The translations under genes and the position numbers were made by a program. Of a DNA stretch of 64,000 nt, positions 14,465 through 27,915 are shown in pieces. Source of the DNA: Entoloma clypeatum (taxonomy: Eukaryota; Basidiomycota; Agaricomycetes; Agaricales; Entolomataceae); NCBI GenBank assembly GCA_963565915.1, contig OY751489.1:2356001-2420000 (forward strand). Reading direction: 5' to 3'. The notes below the pieces were generated by a model, which saw only the letters and a list, made by a program, of their open reading frames with translations, made no database searches and had not been told where the DNA came from. Numbering within the stretch: the stretch's first letter is position 1; each line of letters starts with the position of its first letter.

Positions 14465-17400
14465 ATGGGTGATATTCAAACGAGGCCATTCTCTAGAAAC
14501 TACAGGTATAAACATATTCAATTGGCACATCCTTTCGGATGGCGGTTCACATACCGGGCTTTCAGTGGTCTGATCAATCAGTCGGTCATTGCGATTGGTA
14601 TCACGCTGCTATGTGCTACAGGTCAAGAGGTTATGAAGCGAAGAAGGCGGGGAAGCCGTTTTACCGAGGGTCTTGAGACTCGTGAATCATGGGAGTTTGG
14701 GTAGTAAGTGTACATATTATGTGACTTTCCAAACCTGGGTTTTGCTGACGGCCTTGGTAGTCTATATCAAGGGCGCTCTTGGGCCAGGTATACTTAATAC
14801 TTGTCCAGATTGAGAAGAAAGATGTGTTGAATCTCGACCATTAGGAAACCCTCACCACCAGTTCCTGCTGGGTGGCCGATTTCCTGGGTCAAGCCAGTGG
14901 TCAACTTTCCTGAAGCAAAAATGCTAGAACTACGAGGGGTCGATGCGACACTGTACGTACGATTTTTACGTGGATGTTGTATGTTTTCCCCACGATCCTT
15001 TTACAACTCATGCGCTCACCTCGCTGTAAAGTTTGGTTCATACTACTACACTTCCTGACGACATTCCTCGTTCTATTCCCTATTCATGTTTTATTCTCAG
15101 GGGATGACATCTCTCCCAAGTCTATGACTCGTGCTTCTATATCTTCTCTCGTCGCAACGACAAAGGGTCAATCACTGCTCTGGATACATGTCTGCCTCCT
15201 GTTCTGGTTGACTTTCTCGTGGATGGGAACCTTATTCTGGATCTGCAATGGTGCCTTCCAACTACGTGCAACTGATCTTGAGTCGAAGTGCATTTCTTCC
15301 TCTACGAATGCAAATGACAAGTATTTCCCTCATCCTCATCCTCAATATGGTTTCACCGATATCCCTTCACCTGATGACAAGCACCCAAATACAGGTCTCA
15401 GATTGAGAACGATCATGGTCTCGAACATTCCTCATGGCCTTCGAAATGAGAAGGATCTCAAGGAGTATTTCGAGTATTACATGTCTCGCAAGCTTGACAA
15501 ACCGTCGATGGGAATCACTTCATCCACCCAACCAGGATTTTTCAACAAATCATTTGCCTTCTTGTTTAATCGCGTCAAGAGAATACCTTCACATTTGCCA
15601 ATGCCCCTTTTCCCTCCCACAGGAAAGGGAGCGCCTTCACAGAATGGAAAGCAAAAAGCTCCCGATACACCCACCTCACAGAAACCTGACGCAATTCCGG
15701 CCATTGAACGCGTTGTTATTGCCCGCAAGATGACCGAATTGGCTTCGCTTCTTCACCGCCGTGAAGAAATTCTCTGTCTCCTGGAAACCGCGCATATCCA
15801 GCTGGCAAATAAAGCGCTGACGGCTGTGAAACACGCCATGGAGAAAAGAGTCGCCAACCTGCCGATCACTCAAAGAGTTAGCAAGGCAGCAGAGATTGCT
15901 CGTCTGAAGCGTTCCCTCGCCCAGGACCCGGAAGCTGGCCCATCCGAAGCGGCGTTGAATGAGGAGACGCGCATGGATCAACTAATTGAAGTCCTTGGGC
16001 CTTTTGTCGAAGAATTTGGCCTTCAGGAAACATTATCTTTCCGTTCCTGGAAAGCCTTCTTTGTTCCATGGGGGCCAGCATTCCGAAGGCTCCATGAAGG
16101 TGATTCAGAAAATTCCCAGAACACTCGAACACGGCCAGCCTATCCGCCTTCTCATTCACCTACCGGAGCAACGAGACACAGGACCGTTTGGGACGCTCTT
16201 CATAGTCTCCCGCGAAGCAGTCTTGACCCATACCAGCCTCTGGTAAACCTCAATCACCTATTCCGAGGACAAATGGTTCCAGCTATCGACTACTATACTG
16301 CCAAACTTAATATCCTCTCGTCTTTGATCACAGAGAGTCGGTCAAAAGCCGTCAGTAATTATGAACCTGTATCAACAGCGTTTCTCACGTTTATGGATCC
16401 TGCTGATGCAAGACGGGCATGCAAATATCTGGCAGTACATCCGAACAACCCATTGGAGTGCATCGTAACCATGGCTCCTATGTATCAAGATTTGGACTGG
16501 ATCAGAGTCATGAAATCGTCTTTCAATACCGAGGTACGAATCAATTAATACAATTTAATTGAGACCTAGAAATTCATTTCTCTTCAGTTTGTCAAAGACT
16601 GGGTAGTAAACCTTGGTGTCTGGTTTGTCAATGAATGTATTTTCAACTCGCGTGACCAAGTTGATCCACCATCCCAGGGGTTTCACGCTGTTTTGGATCT
16701 TTCCTGTTTCCCTCTTTGTTGGTTTAGTATCAATTCAAAATATCAGTTATTTCTGGCCAAGCCTCGTAAGTAACTTCCAGGCAACAAGATCTGTTCATTG
16801 ACATTGGAATACAGAAAAGATATCTGGACCGTAACCGATGGCAAGAAGAAGTCATTCAGTCGTTCCTCCCGACTGTGCTTGTGGCTCTTATGGTTCTGCT
16901 CATCCCTCTCATCCTTTTGTTGATCGCCAAGAAGGCTCATACTATTACAACACTTTCGGCTCTTCACGATCGAATTATGACCCGTTACTATAAATTTCTC
17001 ATTGTCAATGTCTTGGTGTTCTTCTGCGTCGGGACTGCTGCTCTACAGTCTTTTTTAGAGTCATTCAAGTCTACCACGTCGACGCATCTGCTCGAGGTTG
17101 TCGCTAGTAGTTTTCCTTCTGCAGGACCGTTTTATGTCGGCTGGCGTGAGTGGACTTCCTTCCTGTGCCATCAGAAAAGCTAATTCGGCTTCCAGTTATC
17201 TTGACGACTGCTTTACATGGAGGGATCGAGATCGCATTGAGTAAGTCTTCTGGAATTGCTCTCAGAACGGTTTTGCTCACGATTGGAAACTAAGTTGGTG
17301 TAAGTCTATCACAGTGCTGCCCAGCTCTACTTTCTCAGATTTTGAATCACAGCTCCCTCTCATCATGTACCCTAACACCGCCAGACAAATCATCCCGTGA

Positions 17401-19446
17401 GCTCTTCCCTGTCCATAACATTTTCATTTCTCATCTGAACGTTTAGGCGTAAACGTGCGGTTGGCATCCGACCGCGGACCTTCAATTTTTATTGTATTTC
17501 GTTTTATTTCGACAAGTTTTCAAATGACATGAACCCCTTTGTAGATTGGCTCCCGAATCACATGCTGGTGCTGCATGTTCTTCTCCTGTTCTCCATTTTA
17601 AATCCAGTTGTGCTGCCGTTCGGTGTCTTATATTTCTTCGTGGAAGCTGGTGCGTGCGTGTTTCACGATCGTATAAACTGCTCTAAAAGTAGTATAATCA
17701 GGTGTTGTGAAGAATCAAGTAAGTTGAGGTGCTAACGATAGGTTTGCTCCTCTGCTTACCACCAGGGTTGCTCGTAGTTGATTCATGTTTATGCCAAACA
17801 ATACGAAGGGAATGGTCAATTGATCCTGATACGTATTGTCCGATACTCGCTGGATGGTGAATCAAGGCAATCCCTCCATATATGCGTTGCTTTGCTGATA
17901 TCGTCTGTCCCTAGGCTTAATCCTCACTCAAGTCAGTTCACAATCAACATTCGTCGTTTATCCAGTCTGTAAATTTGATATCCCGTGTTGACAATAGGCT
18001 GTCTTCCTTGCTTATATGGTTGTACTGAAGAAGAGTGTTAACGTAGGACTGGCCGCCTTCTTGATCGTTTTCACTGCTCTGGTTAAGATACTGTAAGTCC
18101 TCTCATTAATTATTATGACCCAGGCTTTGACCATGAGCAGAACTACTCGAATGTGCCGTGCCCGCTTCGAACAGGACGATGTCGCGGAATCAATGGTATT
18201 CTACGGTCGCTACGCAGGGAGTGTCCCAGTTATCGCCCCCGATGGTGATATTTCTGACAGAGATGGAGATATGCACGGCCAGCTGAACCCGAACAAGAGA
18301 GCGCGTTCCCCTTCGTCGTTTTTAACTTGGAAGATACCAGCTTGGGTCAATTTTTCATATTCCGCTAGACAGTACCTGCCACATTCTCCCCAACCAAGGC
18401 ATCCTAATCCTTTTAGAACCCAGGAACAAGATTTTTCCCGCCTACGCTCTATGTCAGAAGATCGTTCAGGGGGGCAGGAAGGGCCCCCGGATTCCCACTT
18501 CACTGAATTGCCTTGGGGTGGCGCACCGATCAGTCCTGACGTAACGCGAGGTACCCCCGCCTATGCAAACGGGGGATCGTCAGGCCCTGTGATGGACCAT
18601 CCGTCGCCCATTCCCTGGGACGATCAAACCACTGTTGACCTGCCTTACGATAACCCATTCTATAGCAGAGCATATGATAATGTTCTCTGGCTACCCCGAG
18701 ATCCCTGCGGGATTCTTGACCTTGACGGCACCGTTGATCTCAAGGTATCTTTGACCGTTGAGGTCACTGCTGGCAAACTCGGAACATGGCTCGGACTCGG
18801 AGAAACCGATGTGGACGAAGGAATGTCGGAGGAGAATCATTCTCTCATGCATTATTCAACCAAAGGCAACGTTAGCCCCATCGACGGAACGGAAGATATT
18901 GATCTGCCAGCGTCGATTGCCGAGCGTATTCAAACTCAGGGGGACGATACCGTGTCTTCCGAGAAGTCGTCTGTTCGTCGACGCAGAATCAGCGACACTG
19001 AATACCTCCGTTTCGGCACGACATCTAGACCAGGCCGGGCCGGTAGGCGACCCACTATTTCGAGTGAGAACGCCTTCCCCCTGGCGCTCCATTCCTTCTC
19101 TGGCAGAACCAAATCACGTTTTGGGGCCGTGAGGCCGTCTTCCAGTATGCCCTCTTTGCAGATTCCACAAGTCAATCAGCATTCCCCCGAACGAGAGTTT
19201 CCCATACAATCCGATTTCCAAGTTCACCAAGAGGTGGCCGCCAGCTCTGGAGACGTGTCGAGTTTAATGTCAATACCTGCGCCCCGATCAACCAAGGTCT
19301 CTACACGCGAAGCCATATTCCACGAAGTTCTGGCGGAGGAGAGAGCTGCGTTGATCGGTCGAATCGAAGACGAGCAGGCTGAAACACAAAAAATTGCCAC
19401 AACGAAGTCATGGCTGACATCTTGGATGTTCAAGAAACCAGAGTGA
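14465..19446 (+). CDS. CSC1/TMEM63-family (DUF221) stress-gated cation channel
   Basis: Multi-pass membrane protein of the hyperosmolality-gated, calcium-permeable channel family. ATG 14465 is followed by the first membrane helix (GLINQSVIAIGITLLCATG). Then come the PAGWPISWVKPV segment, helices around 15010-15260, and a large cytosolic loop with an RRM-like fold (RTIMVSNIPHGLRNEKDLKEYF). The C-terminal membrane block reads FWIFPVSLFVGLVSIQNI, LPTVLVALMVLLIPLILLL, a GPFYVGW-L-LPLIMYPNT stretch, RAVGIRPRTFNFYCISFYFD and the rest of the pore region. The last exon (from about 18115) adds a hydrophilic tail of more than 400 residues rich in Ser, Pro and Arg. Total length is roughly 1,250-1,320 residues. 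The 60-nt first intron is in frame, so retention would still code. Confidence 0.9.
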
Positions 19447-19561
19447 TCGGCCCATGGTGCACTGCAACAGTTTCATGCCTTGGCTTTGATATCGTATGAC
19501 ACCTCTAATTTTTACTTCCCATTTGCGCATATAATTATAATGACAAGTTTATGCCACTCGG

Positions 19562-19707
19562 TACAGTTGAATAGCTCATAACGCATTGAATTGAATCTCA
19601 TAATGCATTGACTTTTATAGGAAATTTGTATTGAATGGTGACCTGAACTTGCCTAATAAGGCTATGCATTATGAGATTTTTTATGCATTATGAGCTGTTC
19701 AACTGTA
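19562..19707. mobile_element. Short inverted-repeat element (MITE), CAGTTGAA-type ends
   Basis: A 146-bp segment bounded by 25-bp inverted repeats, 19562-19586 and 19683-19707, differing at two positions. Each end starts TA followed by CAGTTGAA, so a TA target duplication of Tc1/mariner-pogo type is likely. A second, perfect 15-bp inverted pair lies inside (19594-19608 with 19664-19678). As a result the motif CTCATAAYGCAT occurs four times, two per arm. It has no coding capacity, so it would be non-autonomous. Confidence 0.72.
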
Positions 19708-20384
19708 TATACTATCGTTAACCCAGTGATGCATCACTCAAAATTTACCCACGTAGTGATGCATCACCCACTGATTGACCTCCCCCAGCACCACAATCCA
19801 CATCGGGATGTCAAGATCAAGCATTGTTACACATGGTAGAATATTTGAGACCATTATATTTCTGTACTCCAGGTTGAGGGCTCGTTCTGTGGCTCTCAAA
19901 GTGCTCTAAAAAAGCATATTTCACACTGTTGGTGCTCAGAAAAAAGAAAAAATTGCTGATCCTTTGAGCACAACCCTGTCCAATTGTATTCCAAGTGAAA
20001 TATACATTTGTAGAGGCATAGACACGAGACGCAACCATAAAAAAGGTGAGGGTAGTCGAGTGTGACAGTCGGGCAGCGGAGACGATGCAGTTTAGAGTTT
20101 AACGTTTATCCATGTGCGAGCGCGTGATGCATGTCCCCCTGCCGAAGCGGCATGTTTGTGACTCAATCGTGACAGGTGATGCATCTCCCCGTAAGTTCGA
20201 ACCCTTCAAGATTCCATCTCTAGCACTTGTTCTCCTCCACATCCCCTCAAGATCGTTACTACCATCTTGAAGCAGAGATGACAGGCTTTCGAATGGTGCA
20301 GGAATTATAAAATTTGGATATGTCTATGTAAAGCTAGAGGCCCATCTATAAAAGTGATGCATAACTGGGTTAACGATAGTATAT
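19707..20384. mobile_element. 678-bp non-coding element with 32-bp terminal inverted repeats
   Basis: The ends 19707-19738 and 20353-20384 are inverted copies of 32 bp with one mismatch; they begin ATATACTATCGTTAACCCAG. Five copies of GTGATGCAT occur within it, all readable on the plus strand, at 19726, 19756, 20124, 20176 and 20354; the first two are palindromic (GTGATGCATCAC). Subterminal repeats of this kind usually bind a transposase. No convincing protein-coding frame is present, so it is probably a non-autonomous DNA transposon moved in trans. The ends sit in TATA-rich DNA, so the exact target duplication (TA or longer) is ambiguous. Its left end abuts the right end of the smaller element. 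Confidence 0.75.
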
Positions 20385-21166
20385 GCTTGGAATTCCAAAT
20401 CAACAAAGGATCAATATGGCGCTCCGAGGCAACAGAAGAGATGGGTCAAGCGCTTGTTGCCGTGAATACACGAGAGAGGCTGTTAGTGACATACTTGACG
20501 AGACCAGGACCAAGACAAGAGCATTAGAGAGAAAATAGGGAAGGCACGACAGCGGTTGAATCCTGGATTCTATGTCTGACGTCAACATCACGGTCGGATA
20601 TTAAGTGCTAACTTTCTCTTTGAAATGCTCAACAATTTATACACGTCGTACGTCTTAATTGCCTCTGCCAATGATGATGAGTGCAGGTCTCCCAATACTA
20701 AAAGCAAAACACGAGTAGCCTGCTTTTTTGCCGAAAACCGACGTGAGACAGCGCGTCTGTTCATGTGCCTGATATAGGCTCACATAGACACCCTCACACG
20801 GAACGGAACGTTGAGGGTCTTGGTATGAATGATACAGTATTGCGGCTGATGTTTATATCGGCTGAGCTGTGAAGTTGGGACTTAAGCTGGCAGCGATGAT
20901 CGGTACACACACAATAGCCTTTTTTTATCATTCCGCGCTTGGTGGGGTACAGTACCTTGTCTAAAGCAAGCGCTAACAATCGAGGTTGTATCCCAAATGA
21001 AAGGAAGACTGACGTATACAAGCAGCGATACAAAGAAGAGCAGAAAAGGAAAAATAATAAAGTAATTAGGAATAAGAGCGTGCGGAGCGCTTGAATAAGG
21101 ATTGAACGTAGGATGTATAGGAACAGATAAAAAAGACTATGAGCATGTATCATACCAACCGTCATA
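20385..21166. other. Intergenic, no supported gene
   Basis: This lies between the inverted-repeat element and the VAP gene stop. It holds only short open frames without recognisable domains or matching splice sites, and presumably the long 3' untranslated region of the VAP gene. Confidence 0.55.
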
Positions 21167-22528
21167 TCAGAAGAAAAGGTATGTTGTGATGAAGACTGCA
21201 AGTGCAACGATGACGACCACCTGGAGGGGTACGCCCTCTTGGTGATGGTAATGGCTGTCGTCGATGACAGTTGCGACTTCTGTCTCGGCGACACTTCCTG
21301 CATCAGAGAAGGTCCTCATCCTCCGGCGGAGTTCAGTCGGTGGTGCTTCCGACATTGTAGCAAGGGTTGCCCTCAGGTGATCAATCTCCGATTGCGCAGA
21401 TTGGAGCTTAGCCAACAGCTCTGCGTCAGGTTGTGTAACAGCCGATGGGGCAGGGGCGAAAGTGTATGAAGGCTCTGGAGGCGGCATTGGTCGAGGTTCA
21501 GGTTCTGGCTCTGGAGCAGGGGCAGAAGCGGGGCCGGGAGCGAGTGCTGAGGCTAATTCTGGTGCGAGTTCTGGTGCAACAGGCTGTGGAGGGGAGGCCG
21601 TAGGATGTTGCGGTGCGTTCGCATAAACATCCATGGGGACTTCATTTGCAGAGTCTTCATTTGAGTTCTCACGAGAAAATTCGGCGGCCGGAGTAAAAGG
21701 GCGAGAAGGCTGCTGGAAAAGCTCTTGGGCAGGAGCCTCTGTGGATTCGGGAGCTGCTTCTGGATATCCATCGTGTCCGCGTGCGGGAGCATAGCGCTAG
21801 AAGCCACAAGGTTAGGTAAGGTATGAAGTATAGGCAGGGTACTCACCGATTCCCCTATTGGGGCCGATGGTTTGTGCTCTGTCTCGTCTTCTTCCTCGAG
21901 AGTCTGCCCATCTGCGGGAAGATATGTCACTCTGAGCTTTTGCTGATGAACCTTGCCCTCTTCGCCTGTCTCAGGTGATGCCCACTATGATGTCAAAACA
22001 TTAGAGTGAGATGAAGGCGAAAGGACGGCAGATGGCGTACGATGGCTTGAAGAGGCATGGTCTCCTTCTCCGCAGTAATGAGGGTGCTTTGAATGAGGAA
22101 TTTGTCTTTACACTTCGCATTCGACGGGGGCTCCTCGGGAAGGGCTTGAAGCATGACTGATTGGATTTATTGTTGTAAAACATGGAAGTTGTGTGCAAGT
22201 ATATGGATGGCGAACGCACCAGAGACTTCGACATTGTCCCCTGGATCAACTCTTCCAGAATTGGGTCGAACGCAATAGAGCTGTTAAAACGACGGCATCA
22301 GGGCGAAAAATTTGGGTGATGGGGTGGGACGGCTGGGCACCTTTGGAGCGGTTGTCTTGACCTTGAAGGCGACTGGTTGGGCATTGTGATTAGTGATGGT
22401 GAGCGAGCGTTTGACGACTTGGGTGAGGGGTCCTAGAGCGGGATGTCAGAGAAGAAAGTAAGAGAGAGAGAGGAGGGGGAGATACTTTTGAAGCCTAGGG
22501 AATTGCTTGGATGGAGAGAGACGGACAT
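21167..22528 (-). CDS. VAP/Scs2-type ER membrane-contact protein (MSP domain)
   Basis: VAP proteins sit in the ER membrane and bind FFAT-motif proteins at contact sites. Reading from ATG 22528, MSVSLHPSNSLGFKR splices onto PLTQVVKRSLTITNHNAQPV, then VKTTAPKLYCVRPNSGRVDP and an EEPPSNAKCKDKFLIQS segment: a complete MSP (major sperm protein) domain with the FFAT-binding KTTAP(K)xYCVRPN strand. A long linker follows, including an Ala/Pro/Glu repeat near 21480-21590, then a coiled coil (LLAKLQSAQSEIDHLRATLA). One C-terminal membrane helix (LQVVVIVALAVFITTYLFF) ends at the stop, giving a tail-anchored protein of about 380 residues. Intron 1 contains a long pyrimidine tract (AG-rich on the plus strand near 22460-22480). 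Confidence 0.92.
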
Positions 22529-22739
22529 TGTGTGTTGGGGGTTGGGTCCAGCGTGCGCACCACTAAAGAATCATCACACCTCGTGCCCACGTGCACACCG
22601 TATAAGTACTGGCTGGCGTGCCGACATCGCGTGTTGTTTCATCGTGAGCAGCGTGTTTTCATTAATAAAGGTGGTAGCTATTACAGGTAGATATATAAGA
22701 TAACAGCTGCGTAGTATTGAAACAAAAAAAATCCTCCCA

Positions 22740-25700
22740 TTAGTCTCGTTTGCTAAGAGCTTGTAATTGGACGTATTCGTAATAGTCCCCCCGCTTGTGA
22801 AGTAGCTGGTCATGTGTGCCGTACTCGCTGACGCGCCCTTCTTTGATGAAATAACTGAGAATAAAGAATGCTCCAGCAGAAGCTCGTTTGAAACATGGAA
22901 GCAGCGCTTACATCCGGTCAGCGTTTTGTATAGTCGATAGCCTGTGAGCGATCGCGATCGTCGTCCTGCCCTTTGCAGCTTGATCGAGAGCCGCCTGGAC
23001 GACCTTCTCGGAGTTCGAGTCCAGGGCAGATGTCGCCTGACAAACAAACACACTCAGAAAAGATAATTCCTTTCAAGCATCGACACGGACCTCATCAAGG
23101 AGAAGAACCTTGGGATTACGGAGAAGCGCACGAGCAATAGCAATACGTTCTAAATTTGGATATTGTCAGCTTTTGTGTTGCAGCATTACAAAATGACTGA
23201 CGTTTCTGACCGCCAGACAGCTGGGATCCTTTACCACCAACCTCCGTCTCGAAGCCACTGATGACGAGGGTAGATGAGTACTAGATACTGGATCAATCCA
23301 CAAGGTACAACATACTCGGGCAACGATTGAATGAATTCCAAAATGTTCGCATCACGACAGGCCTTCTCGATCTCTGCCTGCGTGACTTCCGCCTCGGGTT
23401 TGATTGCGCCGAGTAAGATATTGAAACGGATAGTCCCAGCATACAGCGTAGGTTCTTGAGAAACCAGCGCTATTTGTTTGCGATATTCTTGGACATTCAA
23501 CTCCTTAATTTGTTGGCCATCAAGCTAAAAAATAACTACTTCAGCAGGGGTTCGATGAAAACAGTGAGAAACTTACGAAAACCGCTCCCGCGAGAGGGTC
23601 ATAGAACCGTTCGATTAACTGGATGCTGGGGAACAGGCGACATCAATATAGGGTTTGTAACAGTGATATATGACATACACGGTACTTTTGCCGCATCCGC
23701 TGGCGCCCACTAACGCGACGTATGTCCCTGGTTCTGCTTGAAGTGAAAGGTCGCGTAAAACGCGTACTCCCGGTCTCGTCGGGTATCGGAAATGCACATT
23801 TTCGAAATGAATATGACCTCGAGTTTTCTCGCTCTCAACCGCTTTGCCCTCGGTCGACTCCGCGTCTATTTCCGGCACCGAGTCGATCAACTTGATGATG
23901 TCGGAGCCAGCACCCTTGGCCAAAGAAACATCTGGTACGAATGAGAACACGTTCCCGGCCTGAATAGAACCAAAAGTCGTGCTCTGGATAGAATTGAGTA
24001 AAGCGACCCCCTAACATGACACGGCAGCGCACCATAAGACAGACGAAAAACTGGAATGTGCTATACTCTCGGCGTGATACAAGGACAGCGCCGTACCAGA
24101 AAATGAGCGCGATAACGAAGAACATCGTGGCCTGAGAAAAAGCATAGAGAGCGTTGCTCCACAGTGCTGTGCGGTCCGACTTGCGCAAGGGCTCTTCGAG
24201 ACTAGCACTGTACAACTGGCAACAATCATCTTCTCTGGTAAGGGCAGCAACTGTGCGGATCGCCCCTGCAGCTTCGCAAGCCAAATGAGCAGAATTTTCG
24301 TGTGCCTTCTTGTTAGCCTGATCTTTGAGTACGACAACACGCTAGACACAGCATGAGACGCCTGTGCTGATGCTAGGACGAAAGAGAAGGGGCTTACAAG
24401 ACGAATGTATCCTGTGGTAACAAGGAGTGGTGCGCATGCTATTTCAAAGCGTTAAGAGAAGCCCCAGATTTCTCAGCTGGAAAACTTACCCATGCCGACA
24501 AGTGCCAACTTCCATCCAAAAATAAGACCAATGACCCAACCGGCAACGAGAGTCGAAATACTCTGGACAATTCTACGGCCAACTGATGAGTAAGATTACC
24601 CAAAAGATGCAGACGGAAAGGAACTCACGCTCCCAGGGTTACTCCAGCCAGACCATTGACCTTCTGAGGATTCTCACTCAAGCTGGATGTCAGGCTCCCG
24701 GTCTGCGAAACGAACTGGTCAGATCAAACGGGGAAAGTGTGAGGAGTAGCCATACGCTGTTCTCATCTTGATCAAAGAACTCGACTGGAATCATCCGATA
24801 AGAATTGTATAATGCAACGATTGGGAAAACTCACTGTCTTGCCTCAAAATGGCACGGAAGCTCAAGATCCGCAACTTGGACGTTAACATTGCAGCTGCAG
24901 ATGAAAACAAATAATTTTGCATCCCAATTGACAAAGTGGAAAGGATGGCAATGAGGAAGAGCCTGATAATTCAAGATGTCAAAAACGAATATCGCCTGGG
25001 AAAAGACCCAACTCACCAGAGGGCATTGCGATCCCCATGAAAGCGACGTTCTCTGCTGCTGGAAGCAGAGAAACCCGTGATACCCTTGGCATAAACGATT
25101 CCGAATGCAGGATAAACCATACCAGTCACTGAGGAAATACGAATGAGAATCAACTCCAACAAGGACATGAATGAACGTACAAGTAGCAAACACGCCGCCA
25201 ATGAGATAACTCGCCCAGCCCTCGCGATTCAGCTTTCCCATGCGCATAAACAGGTAGGATAGGCTGTGGTCGCCGTCCTTCGTGTTCGCCTCACGAGCTT
25301 GGTGTTTCTGCTCGAGAATATCACTGGCCAGGGAACGACCCGTGTTTTTACGACCCAGAGGGACTTCTTCACGTGCCATCTTGTCTATATCTTCATCTTT
25401 CTCGTCGGTACCGTCGGTGGGGTCATGTGTATCGTCGTCGACTGCACGTTCACGAAGTTTCTGAGCTTGAACAAGGCGATGATAGGCACCGCCACGAGCG
25501 AGAAGCTCCTCGTGATTTCCTTCTTCCAGTACAAGGCCATCACCCATTACGTAGATGACATCAGCGTCCTTGATGGTCGACAGGCGATGTGCGATGGTAA
25601 TGGTCGTGCGACCTAGGAAAGGGCAATTGCATTGGGTGGAAGGTAAGTGGTAGTGATATGCGAGAAATACCTGCTGAAGCTTTATCCAAGGCATCCTGGA

Positions 25701-27915
25701 CAATTCCCTCCGATTGTGTATCGAGCGCGCTTGTTGCCTCGTCAAGGAGGAGGATGCGAGGATCAGAAACAATAGCTCGGGCAATCGCAACTCGCTGTTT
25801 CTGACCACCAGACAGCAAAAAACCACGTTCGCCAACCATAGTCTCATATCCCATGGGTAGTTTAGTGATGAAACCATCGGCATTAGCTTTGATGCAAGCC
25901 TCCTTGATCAACGCAAACTTCGTCTCCTCGGACGCCTGTGCATATTTTGTACCAATGAGCCCGTGGGCAACATTGCCCTTGATGGTCGTTGCGAATAATG
26001 TGGGTTCTTGGGAGACGAGACCGATTTGCGAGCGGAGCCATTTAAGGTTCAAATCTGTTAGATCAACACCGTCGAGCTTGACGACACCAGATGTAGGATC
26101 GTAGAAACGTTCTACCAGGGAAATGATAGTTGATTTACCAGATCCGGAAGCCCCAACAAGAGCAGCTGTTTTCCCTGCGCGGAATGTTATTGATAACCCT
26201 CTCAAAATCGGAACAGTCGGCCGGGATGGATAATTGAACTTGATATTTCCAAGTGTAATTTCGCCAGTGACGGTCTCGAGCTTCCGCCCTTGTTGACTAG
26301 CGGAATCAATAGTTGGAATGCGATCGATTGTCGCAAACAGCTTTGCTGCAGCCCCTCGTCCGTGAGTAATAGCTGAAAACGGGGTGAGATAGGACCACGG
26401 CAGGAGCACAAAATAGAATGAAATCAAGAACCTTGCATCTCCGGAGCAAGTAACGCGAGGGAGAAAGAACCAATTAAAACCGCTAAGAACACATTCACAA
26501 CCTCACCGGCCGTTGCTGAAGGAACTATGAATTTGTGATTGTATCGTTGGCTCAGGAAACAACTGACCGTGGCCAGCGTTGATAAGAGTCGTTCCAAATG
26601 AGAAAGCTGCGATGTAATATATTAGTATACGGGAAGATATTTATCTATACGCACTCACATAGGGCATATGCAGAGTATATGACGAAGAAAAAGATGGATA
26701 ATCCTCCACCATGCCACACTGCTGATTTGAGATCAACCCTTCGAGACTGCAGGATGTGTACGTCGTAGAGCCTGGAGAGGATGTGCTGGGTGCCGAAAGC
26801 CTGAGCAGTACGGACGGTCGAGATAACCTCCTCCGCCAAGCTTCCTGCTTGGGCGACATGTTTGAGTGAGAGCCTCCCTCAGACGTGAGCTTTGCAATTG
26901 TCACGCAGGACGAAAAATTGACATACTGCATGTACTTGGATACGGCCACGTTCATAACACCCCCTGTTATCGCTATGCAGGGTAAAATGGAAGATAAGGC
27001 CAACGCCAACCGCCAGTTTCGAATATAGGCAAGCACAAAACCCGTGACGAAGGCGGCTAAAAAGTTGACAACAAGGGCCACCTTCTCAGACATGCCTTGT
27101 TGGACGAGATCTGAATTGATCCAATGTTGAATACAATCCATTGAAGAAATGATTTATTGACTGACGGGTATCAGTTTGAATCCTTGTCGCCACTTCCCCG
27201 GCGCCAACTTTATCGAAAAACTGGATGTCTTGTCGTAGCACGGCCTGAAGGTATTTTTCCCGGAGGCGCTTTGCATTAACCTCAGCGGTATGTACCCACA
27301 CATACATGTAAATGTACGTGCAAACGAGCATTCCGAGCCCTGTTGAAACATTGAGGATCCACTTGGACGACAAGGGTCAGAACGGACCAATATACACCAG
27401 ATAACTTGCATCTTTGGAAGCAGTCTTTCGAAATGCAGCGGCCGCGGCAGGAACTGCTTCGATGGCCTTGGGATCACCAGCGTTGGCTTGGTTGATAACC
27501 ACGGTAAAATTGACGAATTGTTGCGTAAGGTTTCCGAAGAGCAAGCTCATTAGGGGCTGATGAATGAAATCAGTATCACAGAAGCAAGGAAAGCGAGGGC
27601 AAAGATACCTGAGCAGCACCACCTGCCGCTGCACATATTAAACCTATGAAGTTGATGAAGAGCTCGAACTTCGTAGAAAAGCTGCGAGGGAAGGTGAGCT
27701 GTTGGGGACTGAGGAATAGACCTCGACACAGACCGAAATAAAGAAAAGAATGAGACGGGAGGGATTATCTCGATCTCAGCCGTGGGGGCTCCCGAATTTT
27801 CCCCATGGTCCTTGATCTTGGACTTGGGCGCGTTTGACTTGTCCTCGAGGGCTGCGACGGTGGTCTTTTCGCCTGCAGTGCCGGGACGAGATTCTGGCAT
27901 GGCCTGGCGGACCAT
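22740..27915 (-). CDS. Full-size ABCB (P-glycoprotein/MDR-type) ABC transporter
   Basis: ATP-driven multidrug or lipid exporter with the order TMD1-NBD1-TMD2-NBD2, about 1,320 residues. NBD1 shows Walker [10 protein letters not shown], signature [15 protein letters not shown], Walker [14 protein letters not shown] and the H-loop IAHRLST. NBD2 shows Walker [10 protein letters not shown], signature [15 protein letters not shown], Walker [13 protein letters not shown] and [11 protein letters not shown]1 contains [20 protein letters not shown] and the RQDIQFFD coupling helix; TMD2 contains the equivalent RQDIEFFD. Both sites look catalytically complete. The linker is Asp/Glu-rich with predicted phosphorylatable residues. 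The start is ATG 27915 or ATG 27900 ([12 protein letters not shown]); the stop is TAA at 22740-22742. More than fifteen short introns occur. Substrate cannot be inferred. Confidence 0.93.

Noticed and set aside
20400..20591. Small open frames right of the inverted-repeat element
   Set aside because: No domain, no ATG context or partner exon, and biased low-complexity composition; treated as intergenic.
20794..21303. 169-codon minus-strand frame overlapping the VAP gene end
   Set aside because: It overlaps the VAP tail helix in another frame and is hydrophobic by composition only; the VAP frame has the conserved domain.
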